Assembly (NCBI GenBank): GCA_050015575.1
Contig: JBEKBD010000001.1
Coordinates: forward strand, 7,313 to 71,312
From: Roseiarcus sp050015575
Lineage (GTDB): Bacteria; Pseudomonadota; Alphaproteobacteria; Rhizobiales; Beijerinckiaceae
DNA: 64,000 nucleotides
Reading direction: 5' to 3'
Shown: piece after piece, positions 46,682 to 56,109 of the stretch
Layout: each line of letters begins with the position of its first letter
How positions within the stretch are numbered: position 1 is the first letter of the stretch
Notes under the pieces: generated by a model
What the model was told of the DNA's origin: nothing
The model's database searches: none
Seen by the model: the letters and a program-made list of their open reading frames with translations, nothing else
Position numbers and translations under genes: made by a program

Positions 46682-47440
46682 ATGACGCGGTTTCCGATCG
46701 CCCTGCTGGGCGTCCTGGCGATGAGTTGCGGCCTCGCCCACGCGCAACTCGTCTTGCCCGGGGCCGTCGGCTCGCCGACGTCCTCGGCCGACTTCGCCTC
46801 GAGCGAAGCCGCCGTCGTCGGCCGGCCGCTTCGGCTCGACGGGAACCAGGGTCAATTATTGCTGTCGACCCACGGCAAACTTCTGCGCATCGACAAGTTC
46901 AGCCTGCCCGGCGAGGTGATTTCGACCCCCTCGCGAAAGTGCCTGATCGAAATCATCGGCAAAGCGCCGATCGAGACCAAGAGCCTGGGGCGGCCCGACG
47001 GATTGGCAAGGTACGAGGCGCAAATCCCGGCTTGCCCGTTTTCCTTCGACGTGCTCGACGGCGCGGTCCTGGTGCCGGCGCAAAACGCGGCGTGCGTCTT
47101 CCAGGCGGCCGATTGTCAGGCGAGCCCCAGCGGCCTCTGGGGACCGGACGCCGCCAGTCTGGAAAGCGACGCCAAATCGATCGAGCGTCAACGCGCGCTC
47201 GCCGAAACCGCGGCGGCGGGCTTCCTTCATGCGCTCGAGACGCGGCTGAAAGGCACGCCCGAGGCCGAAGACGTGGCGCGCGAGCAGAGCGATTTCATCG
47301 CGCGACGGGACGACGTTTGTCGCGATTACGACAAGGAATCCGACCACGGATACTGCGCCTCGCGGATGGCGCAGTCGCGCGCGGCGCTGCTCAAGGCGCG
47401 CATCGACGCGCTCGACCGGCGCCCCGCCGCCCCGGATTGA
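46682..47440 (+). CDS. exported LprI-like protein, unknown function
   Basis: A 252-residue protein with a signal peptide (FPIALLGVLAMSCGLAHA-Q). The middle has no family I recognise. The C-terminal 60 residues (DVAREQSDFIARRDDVCRDYDKESDHGYCASRMAQSRAALLKARI) resemble the lysozyme-inhibitor LprI/DUF1311 module with its paired Cys. A role in binding wall-active enzymes is only inferred. It is divergent from dnaK and precedes pgm. Confidence 0.7.
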   Translation: MTRFPIALLGVLAMSCGLAHAQLVLPGAVGSPTSSADFASSEAAVVGRPLRLDGNQGQLLLSTHGKLLRIDKFSLPGEVISTPSRKCLIEIIGKAPIETKSLGRPDGLARYEAQIPACPFSFDVLDGAVLVPAQNAACVFQAADCQASPSGLWGPDAASLESDAKSIERQRALAETAAAGFLHALETRLKGTPEAEDVAREQSDFIARRDDVCRDYDKESDHGYCASRMAQSRAALLKARIDALDRRPAAPD

Positions 47441-47527
47441 CGGCGCTCCTCGCCGCGCCGCCATTGCCGCGCCCGCCCTCGCCCCGCTACACTCGTCCGA
47501 CCGCATCGACTTGGGAGGCTGCCCGAC

Positions 47528-49156
47528 ATGATCCGCGTCGTCGAAACCAAGCCCTATCTCGACCAGAAGCCCGGCACCTCCGGCCTGCGCAAGAAGGTCT
47601 CGGAGTTCCAGCAGCCCAACTATGTCGAGAATTTCGTCCAGTCGATCTTCGATTCGCTCGAGGGCTTCGCCGGCAAGACGTTGGTGATCGGCGGCGACGG
47701 GCGCTATTACAATCGCGAGGCGATCCAGAAGGCGATCCGCATCGCGCTCGCCAACGGCTTCGGCCGCGTCGTCGTCGGCATGGGCGGCATTCTGTCGACG
47801 CCGGCGGTTTCGGCGCTGATCCGCGCGCTCGGCGCCTTTGGCGGGATCATCCTCTCCGCCAGCCACAATCCCGGCGGCCCGGACGGCGATTTCGGCGTCA
47901 AATACAATATCGGCGCCGGCGGCCCGGCGCCGGAAAAGGTCACCGACGCGATCTTCGCCCACAGCAAGACGATCGCGGCCTACAAGACGCTCGATTCGCG
48001 CGACGTCGACCTCGACGCGCTCGGAAGGACGCCGATCGACGGCGCGAGCGTCGAGATCGTCGACCCCGTCGCCAATTACGCCGCGCTGATGCGCACGCTG
48101 TTCGACTTCGACGCCATCCGGTCGCTGTTCGCTTCCGGCTTCCGCATGCGTTTCGACGCGATGCACGCGGTGACCGGCCCCTACGCTCACGCCATTCTCG
48201 AAGGCGAGTTGGGCGCAGCGGCCGGCACGGTGGTCAACGGCGCGCCGCTGCCCGATTTCGGCGGCCATCACCCCGACCCCAACCTGACCAACGCCAAAGC
48301 GCTCTACGACGAGATGATGTCGCCGCAGGCGCCCGATTTCGGCGCCGCCTCGGACGGCGACGGCGACCGCAACCTGATCATCGGGCGCGGTATTTTCATA
48401 ACTCCGTCCGACTCGCTGGCCATGCTCGCCGCCAACGCGCGCCTCGCGCCCGGCTACGCCAAGGGCTTGGCCGGAATCGCCCGCTCGATGCCGACCAGCG
48501 CCGCCGCCGACCGCGTCGCCGCCAAGCTCGGGATCAAAGCCTACGAGACGCCGACCGGCTGGAAGTTCTTCGGCAATCTGCTCGACGCGGGGCTGGCGAC
48601 GATCTGCGGCGAAGAGAGCGCCGGCACCGGCTCCAACCACGTGCGCGAAAAGGACGGCCTGTGGGCGGTGCTGCTTTGGCTGAACATTCTCGCCAAGCGA
48701 CGCATCTCGGCAGCCGACCTCGCGCGGGAGCATTGGGCGACCTACGGGCGCAACTATTACACGCGGCACGATTTCGAGGAGGTCGATCTCGCCGCCGCGA
48801 CGGCCCTGATGGAGGCGCTGCGCGCCCAGCTCGCGAGCCTGCCGGGGCGCCGCTTCGGCGCGCTCGAGGTCGGGGCCGCCGACGACTTTTCCTACCACGA
48901 TCCGGTCGACGGCTCGGACGCCGAGCGACAGGGGGTGCGGGTGATGTTCACGGGCGGCTCGCGCATCGTCTACCGCCTTTCGGGCACCGGCACGGTCGGG
49001 GCGACGTTGCGCGTCTATATCGAACGTTACGAACCGCCCGGCGGCGACCTCGGCCTCGACGCGCAAGCCGCGCTCGCCGACCTCATCGCGCTGTCGCGCT
49101 CGCTGGCGGAAATCGAAAAGCGCACCGGGCGCAAAGAGCCGAGCGTGGTGACTTAA
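47528..49156 (+). CDS. pgm: phosphoglucomutase (alpha-D-glucose specific)
   Basis: A 542-residue mutase interconverting glucose-1-phosphate and glucose-6-phosphate. PGTSGLRKKV starts the protein, the phospho-serine loop is LSASHNPGGPDGDFGVKYN (Ser112), the metal loop is SDGDGDRN, the sugar-binding loop is CGEESAGTGSNHVREKDG, and RLSGTGTVGATLRVYIE is the phosphate-binding loop. It is the eukaryote-like Pgm form, distinct from GlmM at 10-11 kb. It precedes murC but is separated by about 150 bases. Confidence 0.97.
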   Translation: MIRVVETKPYLDQKPGTSGLRKKVSEFQQPNYVENFVQSIFDSLEGFAGKTLVIGGDGRYYNREAIQKAIRIALANGFGRVVVGMGGILSTPAVSALIRALGAFGGIILSASHNPGGPDGDFGVKYNIGAGGPAPEKVTDAIFAHSKTIAAYKTLDSRDVDLDALGRTPIDGASVEIVDPVANYAALMRTLFDFDAIRSLFASGFRMRFDAMHAVTGPYAHAILEGELGAAAGTVVNGAPLPDFGGHHPDPNLTNAKALYDEMMSPQAPDFGAASDGDGDRNLIIGRGIFITPSDSLAMLAANARLAPGYAKGLAGIARSMPTSAAADRVAAKLGIKAYETPTGWKFFGNLLDAGLATICGEESAGTGSNHVREKDGLWAVLLWLNILAKRRISAADLAREHWATYGRNYYTRHDFEEVDLAAATALMEALRAQLASLPGRRFGALEVGAADDFSYHDPVDGSDAERQGVRVMFTGGSRIVYRLSGTGTVGATLRVYIERYEPPGGDLGLDAQAALADLIALSRSLAEIEKRTGRKEPSVVT

Positions 49157-49309
49157 AGCGCCGCCGACAGCCCACGGGGCGATCGAACCCGGGCTTACGG
49201 AACGCGACCGCGGCGCGGCGACGCCAATTTGGCTGAAATCGCGATTCGGCTTATGTCGGGGCGACTTTTTCACGCGATCGATCGCGCCGCGCCGAGGAGA
49301 ACTGGCCCG

Positions 49310-50722
49310 ATGAAATTGCCGAGCGAGCTTGGCCCCATTCATTTCGTCGGCATCGGCGGCATCGGCATGTCCGGCATCGCCGAGGTGCTGATCAACCTCG
49401 GCTACAAGGTCCAGGGCTCGGACGCGAGCGACAACGCCAACGTCAAGCGGCTGCGCGACAAGGGCGCCAGCGTGTTCGTCGGCCATGACGCGGAACACCT
49501 CGGCGAAGCCGCGGTCGTGGTCGTCTCGACCGCGATTAAGCGCGACAACCCTGAGCTGACGGCGGCGCGCTCGCGGCGCATTCCCGTGGTGCGGCGCGCC
49601 GAAATGCTCGCCGAGCTGATGCGCCTCAGGCAATGCGTCGCCATCGCCGGCACCCACGGCAAGACCACCACCACCTCGCTGGTGGCGACGCTGCTCGACG
49701 CGGCCGGGTTCGACCCCACCGTGATCAACGGCGGCATCATCAACGCCTACGGCACAAACGCGCGGCTCGGCGCCGGCGACTGGATGGTGGTCGAAGCCGA
49801 CGAGAGCGACGGCACGTTCCTTAAACTGCCCGCCGACGTCGCCATCGTCACCAACATCGATCCCGAACATCTCGATCACTTCAAGACCTTCGAGGCGATC
49901 AAGGACGCCTTTCTGGCGTTCGTCGAGAACCTGCCGTTCTACGGCTTCGCGGTGATGTGCCTCGACCATCCGACGGTGCAGGAGCTGGTCGGACGCATCG
50001 AGGACCGCCGCGTCATCACCTACGGCGCGAACCCGCAGGCCGACGTGCGCCTGCTCGACGTCGATCTCGCCGGCGGCGCGACGCGCTTTTCCGTGCTGAT
50101 CCGCGACCGCCAGACCGGCCAAGAGACCGCTATCGACGATCTCGTCCTGCCGATGCCCGGCCGCCACAACGCGCTCAACGCCGCCGCGGCGATCGCGGTC
50201 GCGCACGAACTGAAGGCGCCGGTCGCGACGATCCGCAAGGCGATCGCCTCGTTCGGCGGCGTCAAACGCCGCTTCACCCGCACCGGCGAATGGAACGGCG
50301 CGACGATCATCGACGACTACGGCCACCACCCCGTCGAGATCGCCGCCGTGCTCAGCGCCGCGCGCGCCGCAACCAAGGGCCACGTGATCGCGGTGGTGCA
50401 GCCGCATCGCTACACCCGCCTGCAATCGCTGTTCGATTCTTTCGCCTTGTGCTTCAACGACGCCGACATCGTGATCGTCGCCGACGTCTATCCCGCCGGC
50501 GAGGCGCCGATCGCCGGCGTCGACAAGCAGGCGCTCGCCGCGGCGATCGACGCTCACGGCCATCGCCACGCCATCGCGCTGCCCTCGCCGGACAAGCTCG
50601 CCGACGTCATCCATGAAATCGCCAAGCCGGGCGACATGGTCGTCTGCCTCGGCGCCGGCAGCGTCAGCCAATGGGCCTATGCGCTGCCGGGAGAATTGGC
50701 GGCGCTGGAGAACAAGGCATGA
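49310..50722 (+). CDS. murC: UDP-N-acetylmuramate-L-alanine ligase
   Basis: A 470-residue Mur ligase adding L-Ala to UDP-MurNAc. HFVGIGGIGMSGIAEVL is the UDP-binding Rossmann loop, GTHGKTTTTSL (114 on) the ATP loop, VEADESDGTFL the metal region, IDDYGHHPVEI and QPHRYTR the C-terminal motifs. The ATG at 49310 follows GAGGAG. Its stop overlaps the next start (ATGA). Confidence 0.97.
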   Translation: MKLPSELGPIHFVGIGGIGMSGIAEVLINLGYKVQGSDASDNANVKRLRDKGASVFVGHDAEHLGEAAVVVVSTAIKRDNPELTAARSRRIPVVRRAEMLAELMRLRQCVAIAGTHGKTTTTSLVATLLDAAGFDPTVINGGIINAYGTNARLGAGDWMVVEADESDGTFLKLPADVAIVTNIDPEHLDHFKTFEAIKDAFLAFVENLPFYGFAVMCLDHPTVQELVGRIEDRRVITYGANPQADVRLLDVDLAGGATRFSVLIRDRQTGQETAIDDLVLPMPGRHNALNAAAAIAVAHELKAPVATIRKAIASFGGVKRRFTRTGEWNGATIIDDYGHHPVEIAAVLSAARAATKGHVIAVVQPHRYTRLQSLFDSFALCFNDADIVIVADVYPAGEAPIAGVDKQALAAAIDAHGHRHAIALPSPDKLADVIHEIAKPGDMVVCLGAGSVSQWAYALPGELAALENKA

Positions 50723-51423
50723 CGCGAAGAAGCGCGCTGGCGCTCCGGCACGTCGCGTTCGAAGACGTCGGCGTCTGGGCCGAGACGCTCGACGCGCACG
50801 GCTACGATCTCGCCTATGTCGAGGTCGGTCCGCGGCCGTTGCCGCTCGAGCGCATCCAGGCGTGCGATCTGGCGATCGTCCTCGGCGCGCCGATCGGCGT
50901 CTACGAGACGGACGCGTATCCGTTCCTGGTCGAGGAGATCGCCGCGATCGGGCGCCGCCTCGCCGCGCGCCGGCCGACGCTCGGCGTCTGCCTCGGAGCG
51001 CAACTTATGGCGACGACGCTCGGCGCCCGGGTCGCGCCGGGGCCGGGCAAAGAGATCGGCTACGCGCCGGTCGAGCTTCTCCCGGCCGCGAAGGGCTCGC
51101 CGCTCGCGGCGATCGCAGGCGTGAACGTGCTCCATTGGCACGGCGACGCGTTCGACCTGCCGAGCGGCGGCGAGCGACTCGCCGCCACCGCGCTCTGCCC
51201 GAACCAGGCGTTCCGCCTCGGCGACTGGGCGCTGGCGCTGCAGTTCCACGTCGAGGCCGACCCGGAGGCGATCGAGTCCTGGCTGATCGGCCATGCCGTC
51301 GAATTGGCCAAGGCGGGGATCGATCCGCGCGCGATTCGCGCCGACGCGCGGCGCTACGGCCCCGCCATCGCCGCGGCGGGCCGCCGCGTTCTCGACGCCT
51401 GGCTGGCGGCGCCGCCGTCATGA
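50719..51423 (+). CDS. class I glutamine amidotransferase-like protein
   Basis: A 234-residue GATase of the GMP-synthase type without a synthetase domain. The nucleophile elbow is LGVCLGAQL (Cys91) and the His/Glu pair is in LQFHVEADPE. It is inserted between murC and murB with four-base overlaps on both sides, so it is translated with them. The substrate is unknown; an amidation step on a cell-wall precursor is a guess from position only. Stand-alone members elsewhere hydrolyse gamma-glutamyl compounds. Confidence 0.87.
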   Translation: MTRRSALALRHVAFEDVGVWAETLDAHGYDLAYVEVGPRPLPLERIQACDLAIVLGAPIGVYETDAYPFLVEEIAAIGRRLAARRPTLGVCLGAQLMATTLGARVAPGPGKEIGYAPVELLPAAKGSPLAAIAGVNVLHWHGDAFDLPSGGERLAATALCPNQAFRLGDWALALQFHVEADPEAIESWLIGHAVELAKAGIDPRAIRADARRYGPAIAAAGRRVLDAWLAAPPS

Positions 51424-52376
51424 CCGGCGGCCGCGCCAGCCTCGTCGACCGCCTGCGCGCGCTCGCGCCGACCTTGCGCGGCAAACTCGCCGCCGACGTC
51501 TCGCTCGCGCCTTACACCTGGTTCCGCGTCGGCGGCCCTGCCGAGGCGCTCTATTCGCCGGCCGACGAGGACGACCTCGCCAATCTCATGCAAAAGCTGC
51601 CGCGGGAAATTCCGGTGCTGGCGATCGGCCTCGGCTCGAACCTGATCGTGCGCGACGGCGGCGTGCGCGGCGTGGTGGTTCGCCTCGGCGGCAAGGCGTT
51701 CGGCGCCATCGAAACCACGCCCGACTTTCGCCTCGTCGCCGGCGCGGCGGCGCTCGACGCGCAAGTTGCGCGCGCGGCCGCGGAAGCGGGCGTCGACGGG
51801 TTGGCGTTCTTTCGCGGCGTGCCCGGCTCGATCGGCGGCGCGCTGCGGATGAACGCGGGCGCGCACGGCGGCGAGACGCGCGATGCGTTGATCGAAGCGC
51901 GCGGGATCGACCGCGCCGGCGGGCTCCGCGTCTTTTCCAACGAGGCGATGGGTTTCTCCTATCGCCACAGCGGCGCGCCTGGCGACGTGATCTTCACCCG
52001 CGCCGCGTTTCAGGGACGCCCCGGCGATCCCGCCGCGATCAAGGCGGAAATGGAGCGCATCACGGCGGAGCGCGAAGCCTCGCAGCCGATCCGCGAGAAG
52101 ACCGGCGGCTCGACGTTCAAGAACCCGCCGGGCGCCAAGGCTTGGGCGTTGATCGACGCCGCTGGTTGCCGCGGCTTGCGCATCGGCGACGCCGAAGTCT
52201 CGACGATGCACTGCAACTTCCTCGTCAACCGCGGCGCGGCGAGCGCCGCCGACATCGAGGCGCTCGGCGAGGAGGTGCGCCGGCGGGTGAAGGCGATGAG
52301 CGGGGTCGAGCTGGAGTGGGAAATCCATCGGGTGGGAACGGTCGGCGACGCGAACCGCCGCCATGGCGGGGCGTGA
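51420..52376 (+). CDS. murB: UDP-N-acetylenolpyruvoylglucosamine reductase
   Basis: A 318-residue FAD enzyme completing UDP-MurNAc. APYTWFRVGGPAEALYSPADEDDL and GLGSNLIVRDGGVRGVVVRLGG bind FAD, GVPGSIGGALRMNAGAHGGE follows, and the catalytic serine is in GGSTFKNPPG. It overlaps the amidotransferase by four bases. The next genes downstream are on the other strand, so this is the end of the murC group. Confidence 0.97.
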   Translation: MTGGRASLVDRLRALAPTLRGKLAADVSLAPYTWFRVGGPAEALYSPADEDDLANLMQKLPREIPVLAIGLGSNLIVRDGGVRGVVVRLGGKAFGAIETTPDFRLVAGAAALDAQVARAAAEAGVDGLAFFRGVPGSIGGALRMNAGAHGGETRDALIEARGIDRAGGLRVFSNEAMGFSYRHSGAPGDVIFTRAAFQGRPGDPAAIKAEMERITAEREASQPIREKTGGSTFKNPPGAKAWALIDAAGCRGLRIGDAEVSTMHCNFLVNRGAASAADIEALGEEVRRRVKAMSGVELEWEIHRVGTVGDANRRHGGA

Positions 52377-52417
52377 CTCCCCGGGCGCTCATGCGCCCCG
52401 CGCGCGAGTCGTCGCGC

Positions 52418-52924
52418 CTACGCCCGTTTTCTCAGCCACGGCCGCGTCCCCGCCGGCGCTTCGCGCGGCGCGACGCTCGGTTGGTAGAACAGCGAGGGCG
52501 CCGGGACATGTCCCGCGCGAAGCGCGCGCAAGGTCGGCGGATCGGCGATTTCGAACGAGGTGAAGCCGCAGCGCTGCATCAGTGCGATTTCGTCGAGCAG
52601 CACTTCGCCGGTCGCGCGCAGTTCGCCGGCGAAGCCGAGGCGTTCGCGCAGCAATTCGGCATAGGAGAACGCGCGGCCGTCGGCGAATTTGGCGAAGTTG
52701 AGAGCGACCAACGGCCGCTTCGCCGCTTCTGCCAGTTGCGTTGGCGCGTCCTTGCCGGCGGCGATGGCGACCCCGACGGGGTCGGCGCGGGCGCTCAAGG
52801 CGTCGCGTTCCGCGCTCCAGCGCGCGAAGGAAACGATGATCGCGCCCGTCGCGGGCGCCGGCTCGGCGTCGTCGAGGTATCTCCACGAATCTTCGGCGAA
52901 GCCGCCGTCGCGCCACAGAGCCAT
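52418..52924 (-). CDS. DUF934 protein of the sulfite-reduction operon
   Basis: A 168-residue protein of the DUF934 family, found next to sulfite reductase and APS/PAPS reductase: LVALNFAKFADGRAFSYAELLRERLGFAGELRATGEVLLDEIALMQRCGFTSFEI is its conserved core. Annotated elsewhere as an oxidoreductase probably involved in sulfite reduction; the role is unproven. Its ATG shares one base with the cysH stop (TGATG). Confidence 0.9.
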   Translation of the reverse strand: MALWRDGGFAEDSWRYLDDAEPAPATGAIIVSFARWSAERDALSARADPVGVAIAAGKDAPTQLAEAAKRPLVALNFAKFADGRAFSYAELLRERLGFAGELRATGEVLLDEIALMQRCGFTSFEIADPPTLRALRAGHVPAPSLFYQPSVAPREAPAGTRPWLRKRA

Positions 52925-53658
52925 CAGATGTCCTGTCCCGCCGAAAGCGCCTCGGCATGGATGCCGCATTCGGTCTTGCCGCGCCCGCGCCAGCGGCCGG
53001 CGCGCGGATCCTCTCCCGGCCGGACCGGGCCGGTGCAGGGCAGGCAGCCGATCGAGGGATAGCCGCGGGCGACCAAAGGATGAGGCGGCAGGCCGGCTTC
53101 GCGGATGTAGTTCAAGACATCCGCAGCGCTCCAACCGACCAACGGGTTGACCTTGACGCGCTCGCCCTCGGCTTCGAACAGCGGCACGCGCGCGCGCGTC
53201 GCGCTCTGGAAACCCTTGCGCCCGGTGATCCAGGCTTCGTAGCCGTCGAGCGCCTTGGCGAGCGGTAAGACCTTGCGGATTTCGCAGCAGCGGTCGGGAT
53301 CGCCAGCGAAGAGAAAGCCCTCCGGGTCTTCGGCCGCCAGCGTCGCCGGATTGGGATCGGCGACGACGACGCTGTCGAGGCCGAGCCGCGCGCAGAGTTC
53401 GTCGCGGTAGCGAAGAGTCTCGGGGAAATGCCGGCCGGTGTCGACGAACACCACCGGGGTCGCCTTGTCGACGCCGGCGATCATGTGCAGCAGCGCCGCC
53501 GATTCCGCGCCGAAGCTGGAGACCAGCGCGATGCGGCCGGGAAACAGGTCCTCGATCGCCAGGCGCAGCAGCGAGCTCGCCTTGATCTGCGCGAATTTGC
53601 CTTCGAGGCGGGAGGCGGCGATCGCATCGCCGAACAACTTGACGTCGTGGGCGCTCAT
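52924..53658 (-). CDS. cysH: adenylylsulfate (APS-type) reductase
   Basis: A 244-residue reductase producing sulfite from activated sulfate. SSFGAESAALLHMI is the nucleotide loop, CC (124-125) and CxxC (205-208) are the four ligands of the [4Fe-4S] cluster that mark APS reductases rather than the cluster-free PAPS type, and ECGIH near the C-terminus (Cys231) is the catalytic cysteine. The ATG at 53658 shares one base with the cysI stop. Confidence 0.95.
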   Translation of the reverse strand: MSAHDVKLFGDAIAASRLEGKFAQIKASSLLRLAIEDLFPGRIALVSSFGAESAALLHMIAGVDKATPVVFVDTGRHFPETLRYRDELCARLGLDSVVVADPNPATLAAEDPEGFLFAGDPDRCCEIRKVLPLAKALDGYEAWITGRKGFQSATRARVPLFEAEGERVKVNPLVGWSAADVLNYIREAGLPPHPLVARGYPSIGCLPCTGPVRPGEDPRAGRWRGRGKTECGIHAEALSAGQDI

Positions 53659-55331
53659 CAAATGTCGGCTCCGGCGCTGCGCTCGTAGAGCGCCTCCTTG
53701 AACGGCGCGATTCCGACGCGGCGGAACGCGGCGAAAAAGTCCTCTTGCGGCCCCAGGCGCCGCGCCAAATAGGTCTCGACCACCGTCTCGATCGCCTCGA
53801 CGATGGCCTCCGAGCTGAAGCCGGGTCCGACGATTTCGCCGATCGCCGCGTTCTCGTCGCCGGAGCCGCCGAGGGTCACCTGATAGGTCTCTTCGCCGGC
53901 GCGCTCCAGGCCGAGGATGCCGATATGGCCGACGTGATGGTGGCCGCAGGCGTTGATGCAGCCGGAAATCTTGATCTTCAGCGGGCCGATCGCGCGGGCG
54001 CGCGCGCCGTCGCCGAAGCGCTCGGACAAGCGCTGGGCGATCGGGATCGAGCGCGCCGTCGCGAGTGCGCAGTAGTCGAGCCCGGGGCAGGCGATGATGT
54101 CGCTGATCAGCCCGGCGTTGGGCGTGGCGAGTCCCACCGAAGCGAGCCGATCGTAGACGGCGGCGAGGTCGTCGAGGGCGACATGCGGCAGAATGAGGTT
54201 CTGCTCGTGGGAGACGCGCGCTTCATCGTGCGAAAAGTCTTCGGCGAGATCGGCGACGGCGTCGATCTGGTCGGCGCTGGCGTCGCCGGGCACGCCGCCG
54301 ATCGGCTTCAGCGAAACCGTCACCATCGCGTAGCCTGGCGTCTTGTGCGGCGCCACGTTCGACTCGAAGAATTTCGCGAACTTGGCGTCCTTGGCGCGCC
54401 GCCGCTCGACGCGCTCGCTGACCGGCGTCTTCGCCTCCAGCGGCGGGGGCGCGAAATAGGCGTTGATGCGGGCGATCTCTTGCGGGGGCAGGGCGAGTCC
54501 GGTGCGATCGTGGGCGGAGAATTCGGCCTCGATCGCGTCGCGCAATTCGGCGAGGCCCTTTTCGTGCAGCAGGATCTTGATGCGCGCCTTGAACTTGTTG
54601 TCGCGCCGGCCTTCGAGATTGTAGACGCGCAGGATCGCGTCGGCGTAGGCGAGCAGGTCGCGCTCGGGCAAGAATTCGCGCACCTTGCGGCCGATGAACG
54701 GCGTGCGGCCGAGCCCGCCGCCAACGTAAACCGCGAAGCCCAGCTCGCCCCGGTCGTTGCGCACGACCTGCAGCCCGATGTCGTGCGCCTGGATCACCGC
54801 GCGGTCGTGGGCGGCGCCGCTGACGGCGATCTTGAACTTGCGCGGCAGGAACGAAAACTCGGGGTGCAGCGACGACCACTGGCGCAGGATTTCCGCGTAG
54901 GGGCGCGGATCGGCGATCTCGTCCGCGGCGGCGCCCGCGTAATGGTCGGCGGTGACGTTGCGGATGCAATTGCCCGAAGTCTGGATCGCGTGCATGTCGA
55001 CGCTGGCGAGCTCGGCGAGAATGTCCGGCACGTCCTTCAGCGCCGGCCAATTGAACTGGAGGTTCTGGCGGGTGGTGAAATGGCCGTAGCCGCGGTCGTA
55101 CTTGCGCGCGATTTCCGCGAGTTTGCGCAGCTGGCGCGCGTTCAGCGCGCCGTAGGGCACGGCGATGCGCAGCATGTAGGAATGCAGCTGCAGATAGAGC
55201 CCGTTCATCAGCCGGTGCGGCCGGAACTGCTCCTCGGTCAATTCGCCGGCGAGCCGGCGCGCGACCTGGTCGCGGAACTGCTCGACGCGCGCCGCGACGA
55301 AGGCGGCGTCGAATTCGTCATAGCGATACAT
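53658..55331 (-). CDS. cysI: sulfite reductase (ferredoxin-type, siroheme)
   Basis: A 557-residue siroheme/[4Fe-4S] enzyme with the duplicated half-domain layout of nitrite/sulfite reductases. TTRQNLQFNW is the first substrate-channel motif, and the cluster/siroheme ligands are in ACPGLDYCALA and SGCINACGHHH (CxxxxxC, CxxxC). The operon partners cysH and DUF934 indicate sulfite rather than nitrite as substrate. It overlaps DUF2849 by 14 bases. Confidence 0.94.
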   Translation of the reverse strand: MYRYDEFDAAFVAARVEQFRDQVARRLAGELTEEQFRPHRLMNGLYLQLHSYMLRIAVPYGALNARQLRKLAEIARKYDRGYGHFTTRQNLQFNWPALKDVPDILAELASVDMHAIQTSGNCIRNVTADHYAGAAADEIADPRPYAEILRQWSSLHPEFSFLPRKFKIAVSGAAHDRAVIQAHDIGLQVVRNDRGELGFAVYVGGGLGRTPFIGRKVREFLPERDLLAYADAILRVYNLEGRRDNKFKARIKILLHEKGLAELRDAIEAEFSAHDRTGLALPPQEIARINAYFAPPPLEAKTPVSERVERRRAKDAKFAKFFESNVAPHKTPGYAMVTVSLKPIGGVPGDASADQIDAVADLAEDFSHDEARVSHEQNLILPHVALDDLAAVYDRLASVGLATPNAGLISDIIACPGLDYCALATARSIPIAQRLSERFGDGARARAIGPLKIKISGCINACGHHHVGHIGILGLERAGEETYQVTLGGSGDENAAIGEIVGPGFSSEAIVEAIETVVETYLARRLGPQEDFFAAFRRVGIAPFKEALYERSAGADI

Positions 55332-55665
55332 GCGGGCCCTCCGCGTTCGCGTCCAGGGCGACAACCGGCGCCTGCCCTTGAGCCTGCTTGCCGAGATCGC
55401 GGCGCACCGTCGGCCCGGAGGCGCGGATCGCTTCGCGCAGGGCCTTGGGCGCGTAATGGCCGTTGCGCCGCTCGACCGCGACCGCGTAGGGGTCGACGAT
55501 CTGGCTCCGCGCGACCGCCTCGGCGCCAAGCGCGAGCGCGGTGGAGACCGCCGCCGCATCGGCATAGACCGCGGCGCGCGCGAAGTCTTCGACCCAGCCG
55601 CCTTCCGCGTCCAGGAAGACGACGACGCCGTCGGCGAGCCGATTGGCGGTGACGATCTCGCTCAC
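55318..55665 (-). CDS. DUF2849 protein, first gene of the sulfite-reduction operon
   Basis: A 115-residue protein: IVTANRLADGVVVFLDAEGGWVEDFARAAVYADAAAVSTALALG and a VDPYAVAVE segment match the DUF2849 family, commonly located ahead of sulfite reductase in Hyphomicrobiales; function unknown. The GTG at 55665 is chosen because AAAGGAC lies just upstream; another GTG at 55695 is in frame. Confidence 0.85.
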   Translation of the reverse strand: MSEIVTANRLADGVVVFLDAEGGWVEDFARAAVYADAAAVSTALALGAEAVARSQIVDPYAVAVERRNGHYAPKALREAIRASGPTVRRDLGKQAQGQAPVVALDANAEGPHVSL

Positions 55666-56084
55666 AAAACGTCCTTTTCCTGTGTCCGCGGCCACGCCCG
55701 ATTTTAGCCGAGGCGCCGACGGCGCGGGGGCCTTTCACGGCGATAAGGCGACAAATAAGGTCGGGGGATAAAGCTGGTAGCATATTTTACGAAAGCGATC
55801 TAGACGATTGTTATTCATACTTATAGCAGTTGTTTTATAGCTTCGGCTAGCCGTTGCGAGCTCCCCTCACGTCACGGCCGAGCGCGACCCCATGGGCGCG
55901 GACGCGAGGGATTGGCGAGCGCGTCGGAATGGAGTCCGAACTCATGATGGAAGACTTCGCGCTCGATTCGCTGGGGATGGTCGGAACGGGTCGGGCGTCG
56001 TGGCGGCGCGTCCGACGCCGGCTGCGAAAGCGCTGAGTTTCCTGGGCCGACGCCCCGCTCGCTCCCCTTTGGCGGGGCTGCGGG

Positions 56085-56099
56085 TTAAGGCGCCGTTAA
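56085..56099 (+). promoter_or_regulatory. candidate CtrA box 1 before ddl-ftsQAZ
   Basis: TTAA-ggcgccg-TTAA, a perfect TTAA-N7-TTAA site 61 bases before the ddl ATG. CtrA controls ftsQ, ftsA and ftsZ transcription in Caulobacter, so a regulatory role is plausible. Confidence 0.6.
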
Positions 56100-56109
56100 C
56101 GCCCTGGCG

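Noticed and set aside
46856..50671. 1271-codon open frame antisense to pgm and murC
   Set aside because: It is a composition shadow; both genes on the other strand have intact catalytic motifs.
55929..56036. 35-codon ORF upstream of ddl
   Set aside because: Weak ribosome site and Arg-rich tail typical of chance frames; kept only as a note in the spacer entry.
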